NCBI GenBank assembly: GCA_902363455.1
Contig: CABJAC010000002.1
Location: 1-64,000, forward strand
Source of the DNA: Caryophanales bacterium
GTDB lineage: Bacteria; Bacillota; Bacilli; Exiguobacteriales; Exiguobacteriaceae
Direction: 5' to 3'
Length of the DNA stretch: 64,000 nucleotides
The stretch's first letter is position 1; every line of letters starts with the position of its first letter. The translations under genes were made by a program, and so were the position numbers. The notes beneath the pieces are model-generated. The model searched no databases. It saw only the letters and a program-made list of their open reading frames with translations, and was not told where the DNA came from. Positions 1 through 7,279 of the stretch are shown here, piece after piece.

Positions 1-3
1 GTC

Positions 4-120
<117 letters not shown>

Positions 121-137
121 AATTTATTTTTATTTAT

Positions 138-212
138 TCCGCAATAGCTCAGTGGTAGAGCAACCGGCTGTTAACCGGTAGGTCGTAGGTTCAAATCCTA
201 CTTGCGGAGCCA
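138..212 (+). tRNA. tRNA-Asn (GTT)
   Basis: The cloverleaf has acceptor 138-144 pairing with 202-208, anticodon loop CTGTTAA (anticodon GTT) and T loop TTCAAAT. The discriminator is G209 and CCA is encoded at 210-212. Confidence 0.95.
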
Positions 213-214
213 AT

Positions 215-289
215 GGCCCGTTGGTCAAGCGGTTAAGACACCGCCCTTTCACGGCGGTATCACGGGTTCGATTCCCGTACGGGTCACCA
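215..289 (+). tRNA. tRNA-Glu (TTC)
   Basis: Acceptor GGCCCGT (215-221) pairs with 279-285. The anticodon loop CTTTCAC gives anticodon TTC, the T loop is TTCGATT, and CCA is encoded at 287-289. It starts two bases after the end of tRNA-Asn. Confidence 0.95.
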
Positions 290-302
290 TTTTTTATTTT
301 TT

Positions 303-375
<73 letters not shown>

Positions 376-410
376 CTGTTTTTTTCAATTGTATAGTTCC
401 TAGACAAACT

Positions 411-494
411 GGGGGGGTAGCGAAGTGGCTAAACGCGGCGGACTGTAAATCCGCTCCCTCGGGTTCGGCGGTTCGAATCCGCCCCCCCCCACCA
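411..494 (+). tRNA. tRNA-Tyr (GTA), long variable arm
   Basis: This class II tRNA has anticodon GTA in loop CTGTAAA and a long variable arm. Its acceptor helix is seven G on the 5' side (411-417) against seven C (484-490), an uninterrupted G:C stem. CCA is encoded at 492-494. Confidence 0.95.
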
Positions 495-498
495 TGTC

Positions 499-571
499 GA
501 GCCATTAGCTCAGTTGGTAGAGCATCTGACTTTTAATCAGAGGGTCGCAGGTTCGAATCCTGCATGGCTCA
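499..571 (+). tRNA. tRNA-Lys (TTT)
   Basis: Acceptor GAGCCAT (499-505) pairs with ATGGCTC (564-570). The anticodon loop CTTTTAA gives TTT. The discriminator is A571 and no CCA is encoded. Confidence 0.95.
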
Positions 572-577
572 TATTTT

Positions 578-649
578 GCGGAAGTAGTTCAGTGGTAGAA
601 TACGACCTTGCCAAGGTCGGGGTCGCGGGTTCGAATCCCGTCTTCCGCT
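578..649 (+). tRNA. tRNA-Gly (GCC)
   Basis: Acceptor GCGGAAG (578-584) pairs with CTTCCGC (642-648). The anticodon loop TTGCCAA gives GCC. No CCA is encoded. Confidence 0.95.
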
Positions 650-663
650 TTTTATTTTTATTT

Positions 664-739
664 GGGGCCTTAGCTCAGCTGGGAGAGCGCCTGCCTTGCA
701 CGCAGGAGGTCAGCGGTTCGATCCCGCTAGGCTCCACCA
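664..739 (+). tRNA. tRNA-Ala (TGC)
   Basis: Acceptor GGGGCCT (664-670) pairs with AGGCTCC (729-735), including the G:U pair typical of alanine tRNA near the top of the stem. The anticodon loop TTGCACG gives TGC. CCA is encoded at 737-739. It is the last tRNA of the cluster. Confidence 0.95.
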
Positions 740-826
740 AATTTTGCTTAAAGATCTTAAGCGAGTTTCGTTCGACTTAAGTTTTTTTATATTTGAAATG
801 CCTGCAATTAAAGTACGTACGCGAAA

Positions 827-856
827 GCACTGTGAGAATCCTCACGGTGCTTTTTT
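827..856 (+). terminator. Terminator of the rRNA/tRNA operon
   Basis: A ten-pair stem GCACTGTGAG / CTCACGGTGC with an AATC loop (one G:U pair) is followed by six T. It lies 88 bases after the last tRNA. Confidence 0.85.
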
Positions 857-896
857 GTCGTCTGATCTTTGTATAATCATGCGTCGTCGTGTCGAG

Positions 897-926
897 TTGA
901 ACCATCGTCTTGTTACCGCTTACAAT
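897..926 (+). promoter_or_regulatory. Predicted SigA promoter of the arginase gene
   Basis: TTGAAC (897-902), an 18-base spacer and TACAAT (921-926) lie 35 bases before the arginase start. A second TATAAT at 872-877 has no convincing -35 element. The assignment rests on consensus match only. Confidence 0.5.
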
Positions 927-960
927 TAAGGTAACTTACTAAGTAAAGGGGAACAGGTCG

Positions 961-1869
961 ATGAACATTGCATATATCAGCGTACCGTATCGGTATGGTC
1001 AAGGAAAACCGGGGACAGAGCAAGGACCGGCTGCAGTCGAAGAAGCAGGATTACTCGAGACACTTGCGGTCAACGGACAAGAGACAGCGCGCTATGGGGA
1101 AGCAGCTGTTTTATCTGAAGATGCGGTCCGGGAAGAAGATTCGCAATTGAAACGGCTAGAAGGTGTCGTTCATACGACAAACGACTTACATTTGATTGTC
1201 CGCGATGCACTGAGTGAGCAACGTTTCCCGTTACTCGTCGGAGGCGATCACAGCATGGCGATCGGAACCATCGCCGGGTTGCGACAAGCCGTTCCGCGTC
1301 TTGGTGTCATCTGGTTTGATGCGCATGGTGATTTGAACACACCGGAGACTTCACCGTCCGGTAATATTCATGGAATGCCGCTTGCTGTAGCACTGGGAGA
1401 AGGTCACCAGCGTTTAACGGAAATCGGCGGAAACGATATTAAATTACAACCGGAACACCTTGTCTTCATCGGCTTACGAGATGTCGATGCCGGAGAACAG
1501 GAACTGATCGATCGTCTTGGCATCCGTGTATATGATATGGAAGCGATTCGGACACGGGGCATGGATGTCATCATGGAAGAAGCAATTGCCTATTTAAAAG
1601 AGACGACTGATGCGTTTTACCTCAGTTTCGATATGGACGGACTTGATCCAAGCCTCGTGGAAGGAACCGGAACACGAGTCGCCGATGGGATCATGCTTGA
1701 TGATGCGAAGACGGTTTTACGTCATTGCGCCGGACAAGATGATTTTATTGCTGCTGAATTCGTAGAGGTCAATCCATTGTTGGAAGAAGGAAACGGGACA
1801 GCGATTCTTGCAAATGAGTTGATTGGAAACTTGCTCCAGTATATGCAGGCACACCGTTTAGTAAAATAA
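961..1869 (+). CDS. rocF: Arginase
   Basis: It hydrolyses L-arginine to ornithine and urea in the cytoplasm, the first step of arginine catabolism. The 302 residues match the usual ureohydrolase length. The manganese-binding motifs are in order: GGDHS at residues 94-98, DAHGD at 120-124 and SFDMDGLDP at 222-230. The motif DAHGDLNTPETSPSGNIHGM favours arginase over agmatinase. The start has AAAGGGGAAC just upstream. The gene stands alone between the tRNA terminator and its own terminator, so it is not in an operon with rocD/rocE. The main alternative is formiminoglutamase, which is less likely. Confidence 0.9.
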   Translation: MNIAYISVPYRYGQGKPGTEQGPAAVEEAGLLETLAVNGQETARYGEAAVLSEDAVREEDSQLKRLEGVVHTTNDLHLIVRDALSEQRFPLLVGGDHSMAIGTIAGLRQAVPRLGVIWFDAHGDLNTPETSPSGNIHGMPLAVALGEGHQRLTEIGGNDIKLQPEHLVFIGLRDVDAGEQELIDRLGIRVYDMEAIRTRGMDVIMEEAIAYLKETTDAFYLSFDMDGLDPSLVEGTGTRVADGIMLDDAKTVLRHCAGQDDFIAAEFVEVNPLLEEGNGTAILANELIGNLLQYMQAHRLVK

Positions 1870-1876
1870 TGGATGG

Positions 1877-1913
1877 AACTTGAACTCTTTTCGTCAGAGT
1901 TCAAGTTTTTTTT
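1877..1913 (+). terminator. Terminator of rocF
   Basis: A perfect 11-pair stem AACTTGAACTC / GAGTTCAAGTT with a nine-base loop is followed by a T run to 1913. Confidence 0.92.
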
Positions 1914-1932
1914 GTTACAATTCAAATTGAGA

Positions 1933-1958
1933 TGAAACATTTGTTGGTCGACTCCGTA
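1933..1958 (+). promoter_or_regulatory. SigW-type autoregulatory promoter
   Basis: TGAAAC (1933-1938), a 16-base spacer and CGTA (1955-1958) match the known SigW consensus of Bacillus. The site lies 36 bases before the sigW start, as expected for an ECF sigma factor that activates its own operon. Confidence 0.85.
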
Positions 1959-1994
1959 TAAGAGATTGACCGCATAGAGCGGGGGGTATTCAAA

Positions 1995-2558
1995 GTGGAA
2001 GAAACAACACTACGCTTGATTGAGCGGGTGAAGCAGGGCGACCGTGATGCATTTGCGGCACTTGTTGATCTATATAAAGAAGGTGCCTTTTTAGTCGCCT
2101 TCCGTGTTCTACGTGATCGAATGGAAGCAGAGGATGCTACGCAAGAAGCCTTTATCCGTGTGTTCACGAAAATTGAATCGTATAATGCCCAGTGGAAGTT
2201 TCGGACGTGGTTGTACCGGATCGTGACGAATGTGTCGATTGATCGCTTACGAAAAAAACGTCCGGACTATTCCCTTGATGCCGAGATGTCGGGGACTGAG
2301 GGATTGACGTTGTATTCCCAGCTCGAAAGCAAGGACCAGTTGCCGGAAGATCAAGTCATTGATTCTGAACAACGCCAAGATGTGGGGGAAGCGATTGCCG
2401 GCTTACCTGAAAAATACCGGATTCCACTTGTCTTGAAATATATTGAAGATCTTTCGCTCAAGGAAATCAGTGAGCTGATTGATTTACCAGTCGCTACGGT
2501 TAAAACTAGAATTCATCGAGGACGCGAAGCGCTGAAAAAGCATTTTGCCAAACGATGA
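1995..2558 (+). CDS. sigW: ECF RNA polymerase sigma factor SigW
   Basis: This extracytoplasmic-function sigma factor (187 residues) directs RNA polymerase to envelope-stress and antimicrobial-resistance promoters. Region 2 is visible in the first ~90 residues (DAFAALVDLYKEGAFLVAFR, then the EDATQEAFIRVF segment). Region 4 is near the C terminus with the helix-turn-helix DLSLKEISELIDLPVATVKT. It begins with GTG after a run of G. The anti-sigma gene starts 16 bases after the stop, and a SigW-type promoter sits upstream. The same locus order (sigW, anti-sigma, cdaA, cdaR, glmM, glmS) in Bacillus supports the name SigW over another ECF factor. Confidence 0.88.
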   Translation: MEETTLRLIERVKQGDRDAFAALVDLYKEGAFLVAFRVLRDRMEAEDATQEAFIRVFTKIESYNAQWKFRTWLYRIVTNVSIDRLRKKRPDYSLDAEMSGTEGLTLYSQLESKDQLPEDQVIDSEQRQDVGEAIAGLPEKYRIPLVLKYIEDLSLKEISELIDLPVATVKTRIHRGREALKKHFAKR

Positions 2559-2574
2559 GAAGGAGGCACTCACC

Positions 2575-3189
2575 ATGACACGAGAAAAAGTGTATGAACG
2601 GATACAGGATTATTTAGATCAAAACCAACCTCCGGAAGACTTCAAACGACTTGAAGCGGAGTTACGGGAAGCAAATGCGATGGACGAGTTCGAAGAGTAT
2701 CGGCTCCTCGATGCTGAGTTACGTACGCTTCCAGCACCCAAGCTTTCGGCGGACTTTACATCCCGCGTGCTGGCACAATTGCCCGAACAGGTGGACCAAC
2801 CGAATGTAACTCCGCTCAGAAAATCGTCCCGCTTCGGCGGGACGATGAAGCAGTATCCGTTACTTGCGGCCGCTTCGATCTTCATGTTGTTATCCGTCGG
2901 CAGTCTCGGCGGTTATCTGACACAGGAAGAACACGATTTGTCCTATACGAATGTACCTGGCATCGTCGCTGAGAATGGTGAAGTTGTTGTTCCGAAAGGG
3001 GTTACCGTCAATCAAGATCTTTATGTTGAAGGGGGAAACGTCCGCATTGAAGGCAACGTCAACGGCGACGTGACGACAGTGGATGGAAAAGCCTACACGG
3101 CCAGTGCCGGAAACGTCACGGGCGAGATCAAACAGATTGATCAACTGTTTGAACGGGTCTGGTACGGAATTAAACGAATCTTTGAATGA
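2575..3189 (+). CDS. rsiW: Anti-sigma-W factor, transmembrane, without the zinc motif
   Basis: This 204-residue membrane protein is probably the anti-sigma factor that holds SigW inactive until regulated proteolysis. The cytoplasmic N-terminal ~95 residues are charged and helical. One membrane segment (about residues 99-120, LLAAASIFMLLSVGSLGGYL) is followed by an outer part with repeats such as VRIEGNVNGDV. ATG 2575 was chosen because AAGGAGG lies just upstream. An in-frame TTG at 2545 would overlap sigW and lacks such a site. No cysteine is present anywhere, so the HxxxCxxC zinc-binding motif of ZAS anti-sigma factors is missing. Its role is inferred from position and topology. Confidence 0.8.
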   Translation: MTREKVYERIQDYLDQNQPPEDFKRLEAELREANAMDEFEEYRLLDAELRTLPAPKLSADFTSRVLAQLPEQVDQPNVTPLRKSSRFGGTMKQYPLLAAASIFMLLSVGSLGGYLTQEEHDLSYTNVPGIVAENGEVVVPKGVTVNQDLYVEGGNVRIEGNVNGDVTTVDGKAYTASAGNVTGEIKQIDQLFERVWYGIKRIFE

Positions 3190-3196
3190 GTCAGGT

Positions 3197-3220
3197 GGGA
3201 CGAGTCTAACTCGTCCCTTT
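3197..3220 (+). terminator. Terminator after rsiW
   Basis: An eight-pair stem GGGACGAG / CTCGTCCC with a five-base loop is followed by TTT. The short T tract suggests moderate strength. It overlaps the start of the cdaA promoter region. Confidence 0.6.
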
Positions 3221-3221
3221 G

Positions 3222-3230
3222 TGCTATAAT
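3222..3230 (+). promoter_or_regulatory. Extended -10 promoter of cdaA-cdaR-glmM
   Basis: TGCTATAAT has the TGn extension directly before a perfect TATAAT. No good -35 is visible, which fits an extended -10 promoter. It lies between the rsiW terminator and the cdaA start. Confidence 0.6.
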
Positions 3231-3269
3231 GAAAGCTGTTTAAATCAGATGAGATAGGGGGCACGGTTG

Positions 3270-4130
3270 GTGAATTACTTCAACTGGCAACCACTTCAAT
3301 TTCAATTGTTGAAACTGGGAGAAAACGTACATTGGTACGATTATATTAACGACGTGATTGATATCGCGGTCGTGACATTCGTCATTTACCGTCTGATGAT
3401 CATTGTCAAAGGCACAAAAGCAGTCCAATTGATCAAAGGGATTTCGGTTATTTTGATCAGCTGGTTCTTAAGCGGATTCTTCGGACTGAAGACGTTACAA
3501 TTTCTGCTGAACCAAATCATTACGTATGGTCTGCTCGGGATCATCATCATTTTTCAACCGGAGTTACGCCGAGGGCTCGAACACCTTGGACGAACGAGTA
3601 AATTCTTTTCACGGAGTGCAGTGAGTGATGAGGATGAACAAGTCCGGATTGTTGATGCATTGGTGACATCAGCACAATACATGTCCAAACGCCGGATTGG
3701 AGCACTCGTCACAATCGAGCGGGAGACAGGGCTTAGTGAGTACGTTGAAACCGGTATTCCGCTGGGATCACAAATCACGAGTCAGTTGCTGATCAATTTG
3801 TTTATTCCAAATACGCCGCTCCATGATGGAGCCGTCATCGTTCAACAAGGAAAACTGGCGGCAGCTGCTTGTTATCTGCCGTTGTCTGAGAGTGCACATA
3901 TCTCGAAAGATCTCGGAACACGTCATCGGGCAGCGATTGGCGTCAGTGAAGTGACGGACAGTGTCACACTCGTGGTTTCTGAAGAAACAGGCGGTGTCTC
4001 GCTCGCCATTAACGGTCGACTGTACCGGGAGCTTGACGAAGCTTCACTGCGGACAAAATTAATCGAAACGATCGTGAAAGCCGAACCGACGAATACTTCC
4101 TTCTTCAACTGGATGGGGGCGAAAAAATAA
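3270..4130 (+). CDS. cdaA: Diadenylate cyclase CdaA
   Basis: This membrane-bound enzyme makes cyclic di-AMP from two ATP, controlling potassium and osmolyte balance and wall homeostasis. Three hydrophobic segments fill residues ~30-100. The DisA_N catalytic domain follows, with DGA at 186-188 and RHR at 218-220, both essential in the family. GTG 3270 is preferred because the GGGGG ribosome site is eight bases away; TTG 3267, one codon upstream, is possible. The stop and the cdaR start overlap by one base (TAATG), showing translational coupling. The operon cdaA-cdaR-glmM is conserved in Firmicutes. Confidence 0.93.
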   Translation: MNYFNWQPLQFQLLKLGENVHWYDYINDVIDIAVVTFVIYRLMIIVKGTKAVQLIKGISVILISWFLSGFFGLKTLQFLLNQIITYGLLGIIIIFQPELRRGLEHLGRTSKFFSRSAVSDEDEQVRIVDALVTSAQYMSKRRIGALVTIERETGLSEYVETGIPLGSQITSQLLINLFIPNTPLHDGAVIVQQGKLAAAACYLPLSESAHISKDLGTRHRAAIGVSEVTDSVTLVVSEETGGVSLAINGRLYRELDEASLRTKLIETIVKAEPTNTSFFNWMGAKK

Positions 4131-5416
4131 TGTTCGAGAAATGGTTCAATGAACGTTGGTTTCTCCGAATCGTTGCTGTTTTGCTGGCGGTCATGCTGTA
4201 TCTGATGGTGGCAGGCACGAATTCGAGTGGGAAAAGTGATGCTGCCAGCCTGTTGCCGGTCGCTGGTCAAGGATCGACGAAATTCGATGTACCGGTGACG
4301 GTCAAGTATGACGAAGCACAATGGGTTGTCTATAACACGCCAAAAACAATCGAGACGACAGTCAAAGGGCCGTCGAGCAGTTTAACCATGCTCCGGCTCG
4401 TCAAAGACTTTGGTTTGTCGATTGATTTGACAGGTCTGGATCCCGGATACCATCGTGTCCGCCTGGCTGCCAGCGGGTTTGGCAAAGATGTTGAAGTGAC
4501 CCCGAAACAGGAAACGATTGAAGTGTTCCTCGATAAAAAGGTCACGAAAGAAGTCCCGGTTCAAGTCGCTTTGTTAAATAAAAATAAGATTGCAGAAGGT
4601 TACGTTGTTGGTGAAGCGCAACCGACCCAACAAACCGTCTCCGTGACAGGCGGGGCAGAGAAATTACAAGCCATCACGGCGATTCAAGTTCCGATTGATG
4701 TCACGGGGCGGGCCGAGACGTTTAAAGAATCGTTTAACGTCAAAGCCACAGATGCAAACGGGAATGCCATCAGTGCAACGTATGATCCCGAGCAACTCGA
4801 AGTAACCGTTCCGATTTATAAAGAAAGTAAAACCGTCCCGATTAATGTCGAGACAAAAGATGCTGTCAAAAAGGGATATAAAGTCGTCAAAATTGTTCCG
4901 GTCACGACGGAAGCCCGTTTATATGGAACAAAAGAGGAACTGTCCCGCATCGGTTCGGTCGAAACGGAAGCCGTCTCCTTAAAAGGATTGACACAGACAG
5001 TGGATCGAACCGTCAAATTGATGGAGCCGGACAATGTGACTGCAATGGAGCCAACGTCCGTCACGGTCAGTATCGTCGTCGAGAAAGAGAATGCCAAAGC
5101 GACGACCGAAACTGTCGAAGATCGGGCGGAAAAAACGATTTCCGGTATATCGGTGACGTTAAACGGATTCGATGAATCGAAGTATACGATTGATTACGAA
5201 CAAACGATTGATCTTGTCGTCCGTGGTAATGAAGCGGATCTCGCTTCGATTGATGCGACGGATATAAAAGCTGTCTTAGATGTGACAGGTTTAAAAGAAG
5301 GTACACACGGCTTACCGATTTCATATCAGACGTCCAAAGCGTTTGATGTGTTGCGTCCGGATAACATGGATATCACACTTAAAGCGATTCCCCGGACATC
5401 GATTCAAACCAATTAA
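4130..5416 (+). CDS. cdaR: CdaA regulatory protein CdaR (YbbR repeats)
   Basis: This is the extracytoplasmic partner of CdaA, which modulates diadenylate cyclase activity across the membrane. The 428 residues have a short cytoplasmic start, one membrane anchor at about residues 10-29 ([19 protein letters not shown]) and then a series of YbbR repeats of ~80 residues. These repeats are recognisable by recurring stretches like [18 protein letters not shown] and VPINVETKD. It is coupled to cdaA by a one-base overlap and followed 29 bases later by glmM. Length and architecture match the Bacillus protein. Confidence 0.9.
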   Translation: MFEKWFNERWFLRIVAVLLAVMLYLMVAGTNSSGKSDAASLLPVAGQGSTKFDVPVTVKYDEAQWVVYNTPKTIETTVKGPSSSLTMLRLVKDFGLSIDLTGLDPGYHRVRLAASGFGKDVEVTPKQETIEVFLDKKVTKEVPVQVALLNKNKIAEGYVVGEAQPTQQTVSVTGGAEKLQAITAIQVPIDVTGRAETFKESFNVKATDANGNAISATYDPEQLEVTVPIYKESKTVPINVETKDAVKKGYKVVKIVPVTTEARLYGTKEELSRIGSVETEAVSLKGLTQTVDRTVKLMEPDNVTAMEPTSVTVSIVVEKENAKATTETVEDRAEKTISGISVTLNGFDESKYTIDYEQTIDLVVRGNEADLASIDATDIKAVLDVTGLKEGTHGLPISYQTSKAFDVLRPDNMDITLKAIPRTSIQTN

Positions 5417-5445
5417 ATCAACTTTTTGAAATGAGGAAATTATAT

Positions 5446-6801
5446 ATGGGTAAGTATTTTGGAACTGACGGCGTCCGCGGCGTCGCAAACGTAGAACTGA
5501 CACCTGAACTGGCATATCGTCTTGGCCGGACAGGCGGATATGTCTTAACGAAACACGAAAGCACACGTCCGAAAGTCTTGATCGGGCGCGATACACGCGT
5601 CTCCGGACAAATGCTTGAGAATGCCTTGATTGCCGGACTCTTGTCAATCGGAGCGGAAGTCATGCGTCTTGGTGTCATCTCGACACCGGGGGTCGCGTAC
5701 TTGACGAAAACAATGGATGCGACAGCGGGCGTCATGATCTCCGCGTCACACAATCCGGTTGAAGACAACGGAATCAAATTCTTCGGTTCAGACGGCTTTA
5801 AACTTGATGATGCGACAGAACTTGAAATCGAAGGACTGCTGGACGAAGCGGAAGATACGTTACCACGTCCGTCCGGGAAAGAACTCGGATTCGTCCACGA
5901 TTACTATGAAGGCGCACAAAAGTACCTGCATATGTTACGTCAGACATCGGATGAAGATTTCTCAGGCATCCACGTCGCGATCGACGGGGCACACGGTGCG
6001 ACGTCAAGTCTTGCACCACGCCTGTTCGGTGATTTGGAAGCGGAAGTTTCGACGATTGGAACGACGCCAAACGGCTTGAACATCAACGAAGGTGTCGGTT
6101 CGACGCACCCTGAACATTTGGCTGACTTTGTCCTTGAAAAAGGCGCAGATATCGGTCTGTCATTTGACGGCGACGGCGATCGCCTGATTGCGATTGATGA
6201 GAACGGTAAAATTGTCGACGGCGATAAAATCATGTTCATCTGCGGGAAACATCTCAATGAAATCGGCCGCTTAAAAGACAGTACGATTGTCGCGACCGTC
6301 ATGAGTAACCTCGGTTTCCATAAAACAGTCGCAGAACACGGCATGACGGCGTTGCAGACAGCGGTCGGTGACCGCTACGTCGTTGAAGAAATGCGTAAAA
6401 ACAACTATACACTCGGCGGCGAACAGTCAGGTCACATCATCTTCATGGATTATTCAACAACGGGAGACGGTATGCTGTCAGGCGTCCAGCTCTTGCAAAT
6501 CATGAAGGCGACAGGCAAGAAATTGTCGGAACTCGCAGCAGAAATGCCGGTCTTCCCGCAACGTCTCGTCAACATTCGTGTATCGGATAAAAACGGTGCG
6601 ATGAATGGTCCTGCCGTTCAGTCAATCATTGCGGAAGTCGAATCTGAGATGGCTGGAAACGGTCGGATTCTTGTGCGGGCATCGGGAACAGAACCACTTG
6701 TCCGTGTCATGGCGGAGGCGCCGACGCAAGAAGCATGTGACATGTATGTCGAGCGGATCGCGAACGTTGTCCGTGAAAACTATGCGTTGCAAGAAAACTG
6801 A
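5446..6801 (+). CDS. glmM: Phosphoglucosamine mutase
   Basis: It interconverts glucosamine-6-phosphate and glucosamine-1-phosphate, the second step toward UDP-GlcNAc and peptidoglycan. The 451 residues carry the standard N terminus [12 protein letters not shown], the phosphoserine loop ISASHNP (Ser101), the magnesium loop DGDGDR at 241-246 and the phosphate-binding RASGTEP near the C terminus. ATG 5446 was chosen over an in-frame ATG at 5431 because the family begins MGKYFGTDG and AATGAGGAAA is correctly spaced. In other Firmicutes CdaA binds and inhibits GlmM, consistent with the operon. Confidence 0.95.
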   Translation: MGKYFGTDGVRGVANVELTPELAYRLGRTGGYVLTKHESTRPKVLIGRDTRVSGQMLENALIAGLLSIGAEVMRLGVISTPGVAYLTKTMDATAGVMISASHNPVEDNGIKFFGSDGFKLDDATELEIEGLLDEAEDTLPRPSGKELGFVHDYYEGAQKYLHMLRQTSDEDFSGIHVAIDGAHGATSSLAPRLFGDLEAEVSTIGTTPNGLNINEGVGSTHPEHLADFVLEKGADIGLSFDGDGDRLIAIDENGKIVDGDKIMFICGKHLNEIGRLKDSTIVATVMSNLGFHKTVAEHGMTALQTAVGDRYVVEEMRKNNYTLGGEQSGHIIFMDYSTTGDGMLSGVQLLQIMKATGKKLSELAAEMPVFPQRLVNIRVSDKNGAMNGPAVQSIIAEVESEMAGNGRILVRASGTEPLVRVMAEAPTQEACDMYVERIANVVRENYALQEN

Positions 6802-6809
6802 GTGAACGA

Positions 6810-6841
6810 AAGGAGCGGATGAACATCCGTTCCTTTTTTTA
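6810..6841 (+). terminator. Terminator of cdaA-cdaR-glmM
   Basis: An 11-pair stem AAGGAGCGGAT / ATCCGTTCCTT (one G:U pair) with a four-base loop is followed by a T run. Confidence 0.9.
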
Positions 6842-7004
6842 TTATTCTGGGATTTAGAAGTTTAGCAAAATAAAAGAGAGGTTTCTTGTGCTTCAGAGTA
6901 TCGCCGGTGAATGAAGCAAACATGGGATAATTTTTTACAAAATCTAGGTATTAGAGGTATCATTTAGAAAAAAATCGGGAATAGTTACAGATACGTTACC
7001 TTTC
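6842..7004 (+). other. Intergenic stretch between glmM and the glmS promoter
   Basis: This AT-rich spacer of about 160 bases contains no open reading frame that I can support. The only structure seen is a weak six-pair hairpin, GCTTCA / TGAAGC (about 6890-6917), of unknown meaning. Confidence 0.4.
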
Positions 7005-7033
7005 TTGCTTTTTCTAAATAAAGTTCGTATGAT
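7005..7033 (+). promoter_or_regulatory. SigA promoter of glmS
   Basis: TTGCTT (7005-7010), a 17-base spacer and TATGAT (7028-7033) predict a start near 7040, about 33 bases upstream of the ribozyme cleavage site. Confidence 0.7.
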
Positions 7034-7039
7034 TGTAAA

Positions 7040-7066
7040 GTCGGACAGAAACGGGGTCGGACAGAA
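7040..7066 (+). repeat. Direct repeat in the glmS leader
   Basis: GTCGGACAGAA occurs twice, at 7040-7050 and 7056-7066, 16 bases apart. It lies between the predicted transcription start and the ribozyme core. Its role is unknown. Confidence 0.6.
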
Positions 7067-7068
7067 TT

Positions 7069-7255
7069 AAAAAGCGCCAGGGCTGTCTATGTGATAGGCA
7101 GCTGACGAGGTGGAGGTTTATCGAATCATTCGGCGGATGCCTCCCGGTACCATGTCAGTACCGTAAACGTGTCTGAAATCGTTTAAGTGATTAGACGGAC
7201 AAGCAGATGCGTGATGACAGCTCTCGACAAGAGCCGTTTCCTCTTCAGGGAAATA
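7069..7255 (+). ncRNA. glmS ribozyme (glucosamine-6-phosphate riboswitch)
   Basis: This self-cleaving riboswitch uses glucosamine-6-phosphate as cofactor and lowers glmS expression when the product is abundant. The conserved core is visible as AAGCGCCAGG at the 5' end, then GACGAGGTGGAGG, TTATCGA and TTCGGCGGATGCCTCCCG. Cleavage is expected between A7073 and G7074. The 3' pseudoknot and P4 helices extend to about 7250, and glmS begins 25 bases later. The 3' boundary is approximate. Confidence 0.95.
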
Positions 7256-7279
7256 CTTGTAAATGGGAGAGAAACAATT

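Noticed and set aside
514..929. Plus-strand reading frames of 77-88 codons across the tRNA cluster
   Set aside because: They run through tRNA genes and the terminator, have no ribosome sites and encode tRNA-like repeats in translation.
2545..2574. TTG start of rsiW inside sigW
   Set aside because: ATG 2575 has a perfect AAGGAGG site, while the TTG has none.
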